A DNA stretch of 64,000 nt from Pseudomonas sp. PDNC002. Lineage in GTDB: Bacteria > Pseudomonadota > Gammaproteobacteria > Pseudomonadales > Pseudomonadaceae. Both the position numbers and the translations under genes were made by a program. Within the stretch, counting starts at the first letter, position 1. Each line of letters opens with the position of its first letter. Below the pieces are notes generated by a model. That model did not search any database. It was not told the DNA's origin and worked only from the letters and a program-made list of their open reading frames with translations. The DNA is taken from the NCBI RefSeq assembly GCF_016919445.1, contig NZ_CP070356.1, positions 3,488,001 through 3,552,000 of the forward strand, in the 5' to 3' direction. This document shows positions 17,811-25,808 of the stretch, one piece after another.

Positions 17811-17858
17811 CCCGAAGATTTGCTCTGCGCGTACTAGCGCAACCCCTTGGAGATCCCC

Positions 17859-18734
17859 ATGTCCATCTGCAAAGACCGCGTCGTCATCATCACCGGCGCA
17901 GGCGGTGGCCTTGGCCGCGCCTACGCCCTGGCCCTGGCGGCCGAGGGCGCGAAAGTGGTGGTCAACGACATCAACCGCGAAGCCGTGACCGGCGTTGTCG
18001 CGCTGATCCGTGACCAGGGCGGCCAGGCCATCGGCGACTGCCACGACATCACCGACTACCACGAGGCCGGCGAGATCGTCCGCGCCGCCATCGCCGCCTT
18101 CGGTGACCTGCATGCGGTGGTCAACAATGCCGGCATCTGCCGCGACCGCATGTTCGCCAGCCTCACCGAGGCCGACTGGGACGCGGTGATGAACGTGCAC
18201 CTCAAGGGTCACTTCTGCATCGCCAGCCACGCCGTGCAGCACTGGCGCGACCAGGCCAAGGCCGGCGCGACGGTGCGCGCGCGGATCATCAATACCAGCT
18301 CCGGTGCCGGGTTGCAGGGTTCCATCGGCCAGTCCAACTACTCGGCGGCCAAGGGCGGCATTGCTTCCCTTACGCTGGTGCAGGCCGCCGAACTGACGCG
18401 CTACGGCATCACCGCCAACGCCCTGGCTCCGGCCGCACGAACAGGCATGACCGAGCAGGTGTTCGCTAGCGTGATGAAGAAGCCGGAAGAGGGCTTCGAC
18501 CACTTCGCACCGGAGAACGTCGCGCCGCTGGTGGCCTGGCTGGTCAGCGAGGAGTCACAGCACGTTACTGGTCGCCTGTTCGAAGTGGAGGGCGGCAAGC
18601 TGTCCCTCGGCGATGGCTGGCGCCGGGGGCCGGAACGCGACAAGGGCGAGCGCTGGTTACCGCGGGAAATCGGCGGGGTGGTCAGCGAACTGATCGAGCG
18701 CGCCGTGCCCGCCCAGAAGGTGTATGGCACCTGA
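17859..18734 (+). CDS. SDR, hydroxyacyl-CoA dehydrogenase-like (MFE-2 type)
   Basis: A 291-residue SDR longer than the classical 250. TGAGGGLGRAYALALA is the cofactor motif, NNAG is near residue 90, and SSGAGLQGSIGQSNYSAAKGG contains Ser and the Y-x3-K site. The GLGRAYA wording and the long C-terminal tail resemble the dehydrogenase domain of peroxisomal multifunctional enzyme 2 and the steroid-cluster SDR Rv3548c/ScdE. It probably oxidises a 3-hydroxyacyl-CoA of the side chain or C/D ring. The frame can begin at TTG 17847, but ATG 17859 has GGAG 7 nt upstream. It may be read from the hsaC unit or from its own promoter. Confidence 0.75.
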   Translation: MSICKDRVVIITGAGGGLGRAYALALAAEGAKVVVNDINREAVTGVVALIRDQGGQAIGDCHDITDYHEAGEIVRAAIAAFGDLHAVVNNAGICRDRMFASLTEADWDAVMNVHLKGHFCIASHAVQHWRDQAKAGATVRARIINTSSGAGLQGSIGQSNYSAAKGGIASLTLVQAAELTRYGITANALAPAARTGMTEQVFASVMKKPEEGFDHFAPENVAPLVAWLVSEESQHVTGRLFEVEGGKLSLGDGWRRGPERDKGERWLPREIGGVVSELIERAVPAQKVYGT

Positions 18735-18794
18735 TGATCCGCCACGCTCTGAGGGCGCAACTGTCTTCTTCCAGGTAAATCCGTGTGTGTACTT

Positions 18795-19509
18795 CCCCCT
18801 CACCCCAACCCTGGCTGCGCGCCCCGCTCCTGAGGGAGAGGGGGCAGATCGTGCCGGCTGACGCCATGAATTCTTCCTGCACCGAACGGCCCCTCTCCCG
18901 CTTGCGGGAGAGGGGGAAGATCGTGCCGGCTGACGCCATGAATTCTTCCTGCACCGAACGGCTCCTCTCCCGTTTGCGGGAGAGGAGGCAGATCGTGCCG
19001 GCTGACGCCATGAATTCTTCCTGCACCGAACGGCCCCTCTCCCGCTTGCGGGAGAGGGGGCAGATCGTGCCGGCTAACGCCATGAATTCTTCCTGCACCG
19101 AACGGTCTTCTCTCCGGCTTGCGGGAGAGGGGGAAGATCGTGTCGGCTGACGCCATGAATTCTTCCCGCACCGAACGGCCCCCTCTCCCGCTTGCGGGAG
19201 AGGGGGAAGATCGTGCCGGCTGACGCCATGAATTCTTCCTGCACCGAACGGTCCTCTCTCCGGCTTGCGGGAGAGGGGGAGGATCGTGTCGGCTGACGCC
19301 ATGAATTCTTCCCGCACCGAACGGTCCCCTCTCCCGCTTGCGGGAGAGGGGGAGGATCGTGTCGGCTGACGCCATGAATTCTTCCTGCACCGAACGGTCC
19401 TCTCTCCGGCTTGCGGGAGAGGGGGAGGATCGTGTCGGCTGACGCCATGAATTCTTCCTGCACCGAACGGTCCCCTCTCCCGCTTGCGGGAGAGGGCTAG
19501 GGTGAGGGG
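18795..19509. repeat. Tandem array of nine 72-73-bp units with hairpin borders
   Basis: The 946-bp gap between 18735 and 19680 is mostly this array. It starts with CCCCCTCACCCCAACCCTGG and ends with GGGCTAGGGTGAGGGG, which are inverted copies of each other. Nine units follow, marked by ATGAATTCTT at 18866, 18938, 19010, 19082, 19155, 19228, 19301, 19374 and 19447. The spacing is 72, 72, 72, then 73 five times. Each junction is the hairpin CTCTCCCGCTTGCGGGAGAG or a near variant. The two sequence versions CCCTCTCCCGC and CTCTCTCCGGC partly alternate in the later units. No coding function is supported. Confidence 0.9.
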
Positions 19510-19604
19510 CTCTTGAGTTTCCAGGCAAGGCGGGGCTCCCTAGCCCATGCCTGCGATTCACGCACATGGTGCGAATCGCGAGCAGTCTTCCTCTCGTCTT
19601 CCCC

Positions 19605-19622
19605 CACGTCCATTCGGACGAT
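19605..19622 (+). promoter_or_regulatory. Operator-like dyad, copy 4 (before the second dehydrogenase pair)
   Basis: CACGTCCATTCGGACGAT, ending 58 bp before the start at 19681. The left half-site deviates (ACGTCC), but the GTCC-N4-GGAC core and the right half GGACGAT are intact. Confidence 0.6.
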
Positions 19623-19680
19623 TCCCGCCCGAGCATCTCCCGCCAGACTGCGCCCATCCGACACCACAGGGCCGCTTTCC

Positions 19681-20847
19681 ATGGAATTCGCCTTCACCGA
19701 CGAGCAGCTGATGATCCGCGACAGCGCGGAGAGCTTTCTCGCCGATGCTTCACCTACCAGCGCCGTGCGCGTGGCCATGGCCGCGGGCGGGCACGACGCC
19801 ATGCTCTGGCAGCGGATTCGCGATGAACTCGGCTGGCAGGCGTTGCTGGTGCCCGAGGCCCACGGCGGCCTGGGGCTGGGCTTCGTCGAGCTGGCGATCG
19901 TCCAGGAGCAGTTGGGCCGTCGCCTGGCGTCGCTGCCGTTCCTCGCCAGTGCCATCGCCATCTGCGCCCTGCGCCTGCTGGGTGACGAGGCGCAACAGGC
20001 GCGATGGTTGCCGGCATTGGCCGAGGGCAGCCTGAGCGCAACCCTGACGCTGGGCGCCGAAGGTGCGCCGGACGTCGGCGCGGTTCAGATCCAGGCGCGC
20101 AAGGAGGGCGAGGGTTTCGTGCTGGATGGCCGCCTGCGCCCGGTGCTAGATGGCCACAGTGCCGACCTGCTGCTGATCCCCGCGCGGCTGGCCGGCAGCC
20201 GGGGTGAAGAGGGCATCTGCCTGTTCGCCGTTCCTGCGATCAGCACCGGCTTGCAGCGTCGTGCCTTGCCAACGCTGGACCAGACCCGCCCGCTCGCCGA
20301 AATCGAATTGGACAATCTCTATCTCCCCGCCGACGCATTGCTCGGCGTAGCCGGCAGCGCCTGGCCGAAACTGCAAACCGTCCTGCAACTGGCCGCTATC
20401 GCCCTGGCCGCCGAGCAGGTCGGCGGCGCCCAGCAGGCGCTCGACCTCACCGTCGCCTACACCCGTGAACGCCAGCAGTTCGGCCGCCCGGTGGGCAGTT
20501 TCCAGGCGCTCAAGCACCGCATGGCGGACATGATGGTGAAGGTCGAATGCGCACGCTCTGCGCTCTACTACGCCGCGTGCGTGGCCCAGGACACGCTGGA
20601 CGCTGAGGGCGATTCGGCCCTCGCCGCCGAGCTGCCGCTGGCCGCTGCCGTGGCCAAGTCCCAAGCTTCGGAAGCCTTCTTCCACTGCGCCGCCGAGTCG
20701 ATCCAGCTGCATGGCGGGGTCGGCTTCACCTGGGAGTACGACCCGCACCTGTACTTCAAGCGCGCCCGCGCCGGCGAGAGCCTGTTTGGCAAACCCGCCT
20801 GGCACCGCGAGCGCATCGCTGCAGCGATCCTGGAGGAACGCCCATGA
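19681..20847 (+). CDS. Acyl-CoA dehydrogenase, second pair, short-beta-domain type
   Basis: A 388-residue acyl-CoA dehydrogenase starting MEFAFTDEQLMIRDSAESFL. It has YTRERQQFGRPVGSFQALKH (~260-279) and IQLHGGVGFTWEYDPHLYFK near the C-terminus. The middle domain lacks the SEPGAGSD motif that its partner has, so this is one half of an alpha2beta2 pair. The frame is open to 19513, but the upstream part crosses the repeat and dyad, so ATG 19681 is used. Its stop overlaps the next ATG by 4 nt. The pair heads a unit with ipdF and a MaoC gene, suggesting a C/D-ring or side-chain CoA ester as substrate. Confidence 0.78.
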   Translation: MEFAFTDEQLMIRDSAESFLADASPTSAVRVAMAAGGHDAMLWQRIRDELGWQALLVPEAHGGLGLGFVELAIVQEQLGRRLASLPFLASAIAICALRLLGDEAQQARWLPALAEGSLSATLTLGAEGAPDVGAVQIQARKEGEGFVLDGRLRPVLDGHSADLLLIPARLAGSRGEEGICLFAVPAISTGLQRRALPTLDQTRPLAEIELDNLYLPADALLGVAGSAWPKLQTVLQLAAIALAAEQVGGAQQALDLTVAYTRERQQFGRPVGSFQALKHRMADMMVKVECARSALYYAACVAQDTLDAEGDSALAAELPLAAAVAKSQASEAFFHCAAESIQLHGGVGFTWEYDPHLYFKRARAGESLFGKPAWHRERIAAAILEERP

Positions 20848-22037
20848 AGATCGGATTCGACGCCGCCGACGAAGCCTTTCGCGGCGAATTCGCCCAGTGG
20901 CTGGCGGACAACCTGCGCGGCGAGTTCGAGCCGCTGCGCTTCCGCGGTGGCCCCGGTGACGAGCACAGCTTCCCGGTGGAACGCAAGGCCTGGGAGCGCA
21001 AGCTCGCCGAGGGTGGCTGGACCTGCGTGGGCTGGGCCAGGGAGCACGGCGGGCGCGGCCTGTCGATCAACCAGCAGGTGATCTTCCACGAGGAATACGC
21101 CCGCGCCGGCGGCCCCGGTCGCATGGGCCACATCGGCGAAGGGCTGGCCGGGCCGACCATCGCCGCCTTCGGCAATGACGAGCAGAAACGCCGGCTGCTG
21201 CCGGGCATCGTCAGCGGCCGGGAGTTCTGGTGCCAGGGCTATTCCGAGCCGGGCGCCGGCTCCGACCTTGCGGCGGTCAAGACTCGCGCCACTTTCGACG
21301 CCGAGCGTGGCGTGTGGCGGATCAACGGGCAGAAGGTCTGGACCTCGCTGGCCCACGAATCCGACTGGTGCTTCGTCATCGCCCGCAGCGAGGCGGGTAG
21401 CGTCGGCCATCACGGCCTTTGCTTCCTGTTGGTGCCGATGAATCAGCCGGGCATCAGCGTGCGGCCGATCGAGCAGCTCACCGGCACGTCGGAATTCAAC
21501 GAGGTGTTCTTCGATGACGCCGAGACCGCCGCCGAGAACCTGCTGGGCGCGCCGGGGGATGGCTGGAAGATCGCCATGGCATTGCTGGGCTTCGAGCGTG
21601 GTGTCTCCACCCTCGGCCAGCAGATGCAGTTCCACAACGAGCTGGACGAGATCATCCGTATTGCCCGCGCCAATGGCGCCGCCCGCGACCCGCTGCTGCG
21701 TCAGCGCCTGGCCGAGGCTTGGGGCGGGCTCAAGGTGCTGCGCTACAACTCGCTACGCATGCTCTCCGGCACACAGGACGGCGGCCTGCGGCCCGAGGCG
21801 CTGATCTACAAGCTGTGCTGGTCCGAGTGGCACGCGCGGTTGGGCAAGCTGGCCATGGACGTGCTCGGCGCCGAGGCGGAAATCCTCGACGGCTCGCCGT
21901 ACCAGCTCAGCCGTTTGCAGGGCCTGTCCCTGTTCAGCCGCTCCGACACCATCTACGGCGGCAGCAACGAGATCCAGCGCAACCTCATCGCCGAGCGTGC
22001 GCTCGGCCTGCCCAGAGAACCCAAGGTGCCTCGCTAG
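20844..22037 (+). CDS. Acyl-CoA dehydrogenase, second pair, SEPGAGSD-type subunit
   Basis: A 397-residue acyl-CoA dehydrogenase with QGYSEPGAGSDLAAVKTRA (~133-151), WRINGQKVWTSLA, and the C-terminal DTIYGGSNEIQRNLIAERAL. It begins inside the stop of its partner (4-nt overlap), so the two are translated together. The layout mirrors the ipdE1/ipdE2 pair at 14295-16534, except that the order of the two types is reversed. Both pairs probably act on different desaturation steps. ipdF follows 12 nt later. Confidence 0.78.
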   Translation: MKIGFDAADEAFRGEFAQWLADNLRGEFEPLRFRGGPGDEHSFPVERKAWERKLAEGGWTCVGWAREHGGRGLSINQQVIFHEEYARAGGPGRMGHIGEGLAGPTIAAFGNDEQKRRLLPGIVSGREFWCQGYSEPGAGSDLAAVKTRATFDAERGVWRINGQKVWTSLAHESDWCFVIARSEAGSVGHHGLCFLLVPMNQPGISVRPIEQLTGTSEFNEVFFDDAETAAENLLGAPGDGWKIAMALLGFERGVSTLGQQMQFHNELDEIIRIARANGAARDPLLRQRLAEAWGGLKVLRYNSLRMLSGTQDGGLRPEALIYKLCWSEWHARLGKLAMDVLGAEAEILDGSPYQLSRLQGLSLFSRSDTIYGGSNEIQRNLIAERALGLPREPKVPR

Positions 22038-22049
22038 GAGATCGCACTC

Positions 22050-22832
22050 ATGCTCAAACCCGAATACGTATCCGGCCGCGGCCTGCTGCGCGGCAAGTCG
22101 GTGCTGATCACCGCGGCCGCCGGCGCCGGCATCGGCTTTTCCGCCGCCCTGCGCGCCGCCGAGGAAGGCTGCCGCGCGCTGATGATCAGCGACATCCATG
22201 AAGGCCGGCTGAACGAGGCGGTGGAGCGCATCCGCCAGGCCTGCGGGCTGCAGGCGGTGTACGGGCAGGTCTGCAATGTCACCAGCGAGGAGCAGGTGCG
22301 CGCCCTGGTGGCGGCCGCCGAGGAACGCCTGGGCGGTGTCGACGTGCTGATCAACAACGCAGGACTGGGCGGCTCGCGCACGCTGGTGGAAATGACCGAC
22401 GAGGAGTGGCACCGCGTCCTCGACGTCACCCTCACCGGCACCATGCGCATGACCCGCGCCATGCTGCCGTACATGATGGAGCGCCGCGCCGGCGCCATCG
22501 TCAACAACGCCTCGGTGCTCGGCTGGCGCGCGCAGAAAGAGCAGAGTCACTACGCCGCGGCCAAGGCCGGGGTGATGGCGCTGACCCGTTGTGCCGCGCT
22601 GGAGGCGGCGGAGCACGGCGTGCGCATCAACGCCGTGAGCCCGAGCATCGCCCTGCACGATTTCCTGCGCAAATCCGCCCCCCAGGAACTGCTGGAGAAA
22701 CTGGCTTCCACCGAGGCGTTCGGCCGCGCCGCCGAGGTCTGGGAAATCGCCAACGTGATGATGTTCCTGGCCAGCGACTACAGCTCCTACATGACCGGCG
22801 AAGTGCTGTCGGTCTCCAGCCAGAGGGCCTGA
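22050..22832 (+). CDS. ipdF: IpdF-like SDR (5-hydroxy-HIC-CoA dehydrogenase)
   Basis: A 260-residue SDR. The segments RGLLRGKSVLITAAAGAGIG, INNAGLGGSRTLVEMTDEEW, VNNASVLGWRAQKEQSHYAA and ASDYSSYMTGEVLSVSSQ are, from memory, highly characteristic of the Rv3559c/IpdF group. Tyr and Lys of the active site are in HYAAAKAG. It would oxidise the 5-hydroxyl of the HIC-CoA intermediate before ring D opening. It sits between a dehydrogenase pair and a MaoC hydratase (1-nt gap). Confidence 0.8.
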   Translation: MLKPEYVSGRGLLRGKSVLITAAAGAGIGFSAALRAAEEGCRALMISDIHEGRLNEAVERIRQACGLQAVYGQVCNVTSEEQVRALVAAAEERLGGVDVLINNAGLGGSRTLVEMTDEEWHRVLDVTLTGTMRMTRAMLPYMMERRAGAIVNNASVLGWRAQKEQSHYAAAKAGVMALTRCAALEAAEHGVRINAVSPSIALHDFLRKSAPQELLEKLASTEAFGRAAEVWEIANVMMFLASDYSSYMTGEVLSVSSQRA

Positions 22833-22833
22833 C

Positions 22834-23292
22834 ATGGCGCGTGTCTTCGAGCATCCGGAAGAGCTCCTGGCCTGTATCGGCGAAGTGCTTGGCGAGAGTG
22901 ACTGGCTCACCGTCGACCAGTCGCGCATCGACCAGTTCGCGCAGGCCACCGGCGACCACCAGTGGATCCATGTCGACCCCGTGCGCGCGGCCAGCGGTCC
23001 CTATGGCACCTGCATCGCCCACGGCTACCTGACGCTGTCGCTGGTCAACCTGTTCCTGCCGCAGATCGTCGAGGTGCGCGGTATCGCCATGGGAGTCAAC
23101 TACGGCTGCGACCGCGTGCGCTTCCCCAGCGTGGTCAAGGCCGGCGCCCGCGTGCGTGGCCGCGCCGAGCTGGTTGCCGCCGAGGCGCTGAAGGGCGCGG
23201 TACAGGCCACGGTGCGCGTCAGCGTCGAGATCGAGGGCGAACAGCGCCCCGGCTGCGTGGTGGACACCATCAGCCGTTACTGCCCCGCTTAA
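22834..23292 (+). CDS. MaoC-like (R)-hydratase
   Basis: A 152-residue single hot-dog domain of the MaoC dehydratase family. The hydratase motif is intact: FAQATGDHQWIHVDP (Asp and His catalytic, ~37-51), then PYGTCIAHGYLTLSL. Such proteins add water to an enoyl-CoA. It starts 1 nt after the ipdF stop. Within this unit it would hydrate a product of the adjacent acyl-CoA dehydrogenases. Which intermediate is unknown. Confidence 0.8.
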   Translation: MARVFEHPEELLACIGEVLGESDWLTVDQSRIDQFAQATGDHQWIHVDPVRAASGPYGTCIAHGYLTLSLVNLFLPQIVEVRGIAMGVNYGCDRVRFPSVVKAGARVRGRAELVAAEALKGAVQATVRVSVEIEGEQRPGCVVDTISRYCPA

Positions 23293-23309
23293 CGAGCTCT
23301 TCGTCGTGC

Positions 23310-23385
23310 GTAGGGCGAATAACCTGGAACAGGTTATCCGCCGGCTGCGGTGTGGCGGATAACGCTGGCGCGTTATTCGCCCTAC
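23310..23385. repeat. Nested inverted repeat between the maoC-like gene and the thiolase
   Basis: The outer 14-bp arms GTAGGGCGAATAAC (23310-23323) and GTTATTCGCCCTAC (23372-23385) are perfect. An inner 10-bp pair GTTATCCGCC (23333-23342) and GGCGGATAAC (23354-23363) is also perfect. A third small hairpin, AACCTG-gaa-CAGGTT, overlaps the left arms and would compete with them. It is REP/MITE-like. Confidence 0.75.
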
Positions 23386-23437
23386 GAAAGCCGCCGCCCG
23401 CGCCCAGGGTTCCCTTACAAAAACCTGAGGATTCGCA

Positions 23438-24640
23438 ATGAGAGAAGCCGTCATCGTCTCCACCGCCCGCACCGCCATCGGGAAGGCCTTCCGTGGCGTC
23501 TTCAACGACACCGAGGCGCCTGCCATGGGTGGCGCAGTGGTGGCCGAAGTGGTGCGCCGCGCCGGTGCCGAGCCGGGCGAGGTGGAGGACGTCATCATCG
23601 GCGCCGCCGCGCAGCAGGGCACCCAGGCCTACAACCTCGGCCGCCTCTGCGCCATCGCCGGCGGCTTGCCGTCGAGCGTGGCCGGCATGGCCGTGGAGCG
23701 CCAGTGCGCATCGGGCCTGATGAGCATCGCCATCGCCGCCAAGTCCATCGTCTGCAACGAGCTGGACATCGCCGTGGCCGGCGGCCTGGAGTCCATTTCC
23801 CTGGTGCAGAACAAGCACAAGAACGCCTACCGCAACCAGTCGCAGGCCGTGCTTGCCCACGACCCGGCGGCCTACATCCCGATGATCGAGACCGCCGAGA
23901 TCGTCGCCGCACGCTACGGCATCAGCCGCGAAGCCCAGGATGCGTATTCACTGCGCAGCCAGCAGCGCACGGCGGCAGCGCAGCGCGATGGCCTGTTCGC
24001 CGACGAAATCCTGCCCCTGAACGCGCAGCGCCTGGTGGTGGACAAGGCCAGTGGCGAAAGCCGTCACGAAACCGTGCTGATCGACCGTGACGAATGCAAC
24101 CGTGTCGACACCACGCTTGCCAGCCTCGCCGCCCTGGAACCGGTGTGGCAGGGCGGCCAGTGGAGCGAAGCGGGGCGGTTCATCACCGCCGGCAACGCAT
24201 CCCAACTCTCCGACGGCGCCTCGGCATCGCTGCTGATGGAAGCGCGCGAGGCAGAGCGCCGCGGGCTGCAACCGCTGGGCATCTACCGGGGCCTGGCGGT
24301 GGCCGGCTGCAATGCCGACGAGATGGGTATCGGGCCGGTCTTCGCGATCCCGAAACTGCTCCAGCGCCACGGCCTGAAGATGGACGACATCGGCCTGTGG
24401 GAGCTCAACGAAGCCTTCGCCTGCCAGGTGCTGTTCTGCCAGGACAAGCTGGGCATTCCCGATGAGCGCCTGAACGTCAACGGTGGCGCCATTGCCATCG
24501 GCCATCCGTTTGGCATGTCCGGCGCGCGCATGGCTGGCCACGCGCTGCTGGAAGGGCGTCGTCGCGGGGTGCGTTATGTGGTGGTGAGCATGTGCATCGG
24601 CGGCGGCATGGGCGCGGCCGCGCTGTTCGAGGTGGCCTGA
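23438..24640 (+). CDS. Thiolase (acetyl-CoA acetyltransferase family), FadA5-like
   Basis: A 400-residue thiolase. The nucleophilic Cys is in [11 protein letters not shown] (~90), the His in [15 protein letters not shown] and the second Cys in [10 protein letters not shown]. Start codon follows a GAGG-type site. Its stop overlaps the next ATG (tgATGg), coupling it to the isomerase gene. It is a second thiolase in the cluster and might act on the C17 side chain (FadA5 role) or on another keto-CoA intermediate. The sequence alone does not separate these. Confidence 0.82.
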   Translation: MREAVIVSTARTAIGKAFRGVFNDTEAPAMGGAVVAEVVRRAGAEPGEVEDVIIGAAAQQGTQAYNLGRLCAIAGGLPSSVAGMAVERQCASGLMSIAIAAKSIVCNELDIAVAGGLESISLVQNKHKNAYRNQSQAVLAHDPAAYIPMIETAEIVAARYGISREAQDAYSLRSQQRTAAAQRDGLFADEILPLNAQRLVVDKASGESRHETVLIDRDECNRVDTTLASLAALEPVWQGGQWSEAGRFITAGNASQLSDGASASLLMEAREAERRGLQPLGIYRGLAVAGCNADEMGIGPVFAIPKLLQRHGLKMDDIGLWELNEAFACQVLFCQDKLGIPDERLNVNGGAIAIGHPFGMSGARMAGHALLEGRRRGVRYVVVSMCIGGGMGAAALFEVA

Positions 24641-25023
24641 TGGACGCCCAGCTGATCCGCCGGCGCATGGCGCGTTACGTGGAACTGGTGGATGCCGGCG
24701 ATATCGACGGCATCCTTGCGCTCTATGCCGACGACGCGGTGGTCGAGGACCCGGTGGGCGCCGAGCCTCAGGTGGGGATCGAGGCCATCGCTCGCTTCTA
24801 CCGCGACGGTCTCGGCCGCGCCGAAGCCAGCGCCCAGCTCACCGGGCCGGTGCGGGTCACCGGCAACGGTTGCGGCGCCATGCCTTTCCGCGTCGACCTG
24901 AACTGGAACGGCGCGCCGTGCAGCCTGCATGTGATCGACGTGATGGAGTTCGACGAGCACGGCCTTATTCGCAGCATGAAAGCGTATTGGGGGGATCTCA
25001 ACCTGGAGCAGCGGCCGGAGTAG
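24640..25023 (+). CDS. ksi: Delta5-3-ketosteroid isomerase (KSI)
   Basis: A 127-residue NTF2-fold protein. It moves the delta5 double bond to delta4 in 3-ketosteroids after 3beta-hydroxyl oxidation. The Comamonas KSI triad is preserved: Tyr13 (Y14), Asp37 in VEDPVG (D38) and Asp100 in VIDVMEF (D99). The stretch YVELVDAGDIDGILALYADD matches KSI closely. ATG 24640 overlaps the thiolase stop. It is the last gene of its unit and is followed by REP and repeat elements. It complements the hydroxysteroid dehydrogenase at 3564. Confidence 0.88.
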   Translation: MDAQLIRRRMARYVELVDAGDIDGILALYADDAVVEDPVGAEPQVGIEAIARFYRDGLGRAEASAQLTGPVRVTGNGCGAMPFRVDLNWNGAPCSLHVIDVMEFDEHGLIRSMKAYWGDLNLEQRPE

Positions 25024-25051
25024 GGGCAGCGTCTGGGCTGGGCTGTAACCC

Positions 25052-25122
25052 GTAGGAGCGGACTCTGTCCGCGATGGCATCCGGCGCGATGGGAGTCGAT
25101 CGCGGACGGCGTCCGCTCCTGC
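25052..25122. repeat. REP-type inverted repeat
   Basis: GTAGGAGCGGAC (25052-25063) pairs with GTCCGCTCCTGC (25111-25122) with one mismatch. It lies in the 304-bp gap after the isomerase gene, which otherwise holds only the repeat at 25147. Confidence 0.7.
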
Positions 25123-25146
25123 CTGATCGGTCCATGCTACGGTCAG

Positions 25147-25272
25147 CCCTCACCCTAACCCTGGCTGCGCGCCCCGCTCAGAGGGAGAGGGGCCGTACGG
25201 TGCAGGATGACACTCCAGCGTCAACCGGCACGATCAGCTCCCTCTCCCTGGGGAGAGGGCTGGGGTGAGGGG
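25147..25272. repeat. Single copy of the CCCTCACCC-bordered element
   Basis: It begins CCCTCACCCTAACCCTGGC and ends GGGCTGGGGTGAGGGG, the same borders as the array at 18795. The interior contains GCGTCAACCGGCACGATC, which is the reverse complement of the array unit's GATCGTGCCGGCTGACGC with one difference. The core is therefore inverted relative to the array. Only one unit is present. Confidence 0.8.
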
Positions 25273-25327
25273 AAAGCATCGGCACGGGCTTCCCGGGAAA
25301 GGCTGTTGCTCCTACGCACAGCTCATC

Positions 25328-25804
25328 TCACGGAGCAGACGCGTAATCCGCGTTCTGGGTCTTGCCGGTTTCGTAGAAGGCTTTCAGGTTCAGCGCGATC
25401 TTCGCCACGGTCCGCCGCAGTGCGCCGGCCAGCAGCCATTCACCCAGACGCCCGCCGCTCAGGTCGCCGTCCAGGCTCAGGACCAGTCGGGTGCGCGCGT
25501 CTCCCTCGGGGAGCAGCGCGTAGCGGAAGCTGGCCTCGCGGAACGGGAAGGGCGGTCCCAGCTCGGCGCGGTGCAGGCGCAGCACCAGGCCCCGGCCTTC
25601 GTTCCATTCGACCACGCTTTCATCGAGGAAGCCGCGCTTCATATGCACCCGCCGGCTGGCGCCGAGGCCTTCGCGCGGGCCGGGGTGGAAGTCGCAGCCG
25701 GTCAGGCCGGGCACATAGTGCGGCGCCAGGCTCAGGTCGCGCAGGCGCGTCCAGGCGGCGTCGTGGGGCAGGTCGAGAATCAGTTCGTGTCGGGCACTGA
25801 GCAT
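25328..25804 (-). CDS. SRPBCC-family protein
   Basis: A 158-residue START/SRPBCC-like protein (polyketide cyclase/dehydrase type), beginning MLSARHELILDLPHDAAWTR. The pattern of an early 'lp-hdaaW-x-l-r-D-l' helix, a long mid-chain beta sheet and a C-terminal helix (LAGALRRTVAKIALNLKAFYE) fits this fold, which forms a large hydrophobic ligand pocket. ATG at 25804 lies 4 nt after the SDR stop, so the longer open frame was not used. A steroid-binding or non-catalytic role is plausible from context only. Confidence 0.65.
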   Translation of the reverse strand: MLSARHELILDLPHDAAWTRLRDLSLAPHYVPGLTGCDFHPGPREGLGASRRVHMKRGFLDESVVEWNEGRGLVLRLHRAELGPPFPFREASFRYALLPEGDARTRLVLSLDGDLSGGRLGEWLLAGALRRTVAKIALNLKAFYETGKTQNADYASAP

Positions 25805-25808
25805 GGCG

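Noticed and set aside
18795-19509. CRISPR array
   Set aside because: Whole units are nearly identical with no variable spacers, and no cas genes are present.
18800-19657. Reverse-strand open frames through the tandem repeat
   Set aside because: They only translate the repeat (for example IHGVSRHDLPPLPQAGE over and over). No start-site support and the unit length changes between 72 and 73, breaking the frame.
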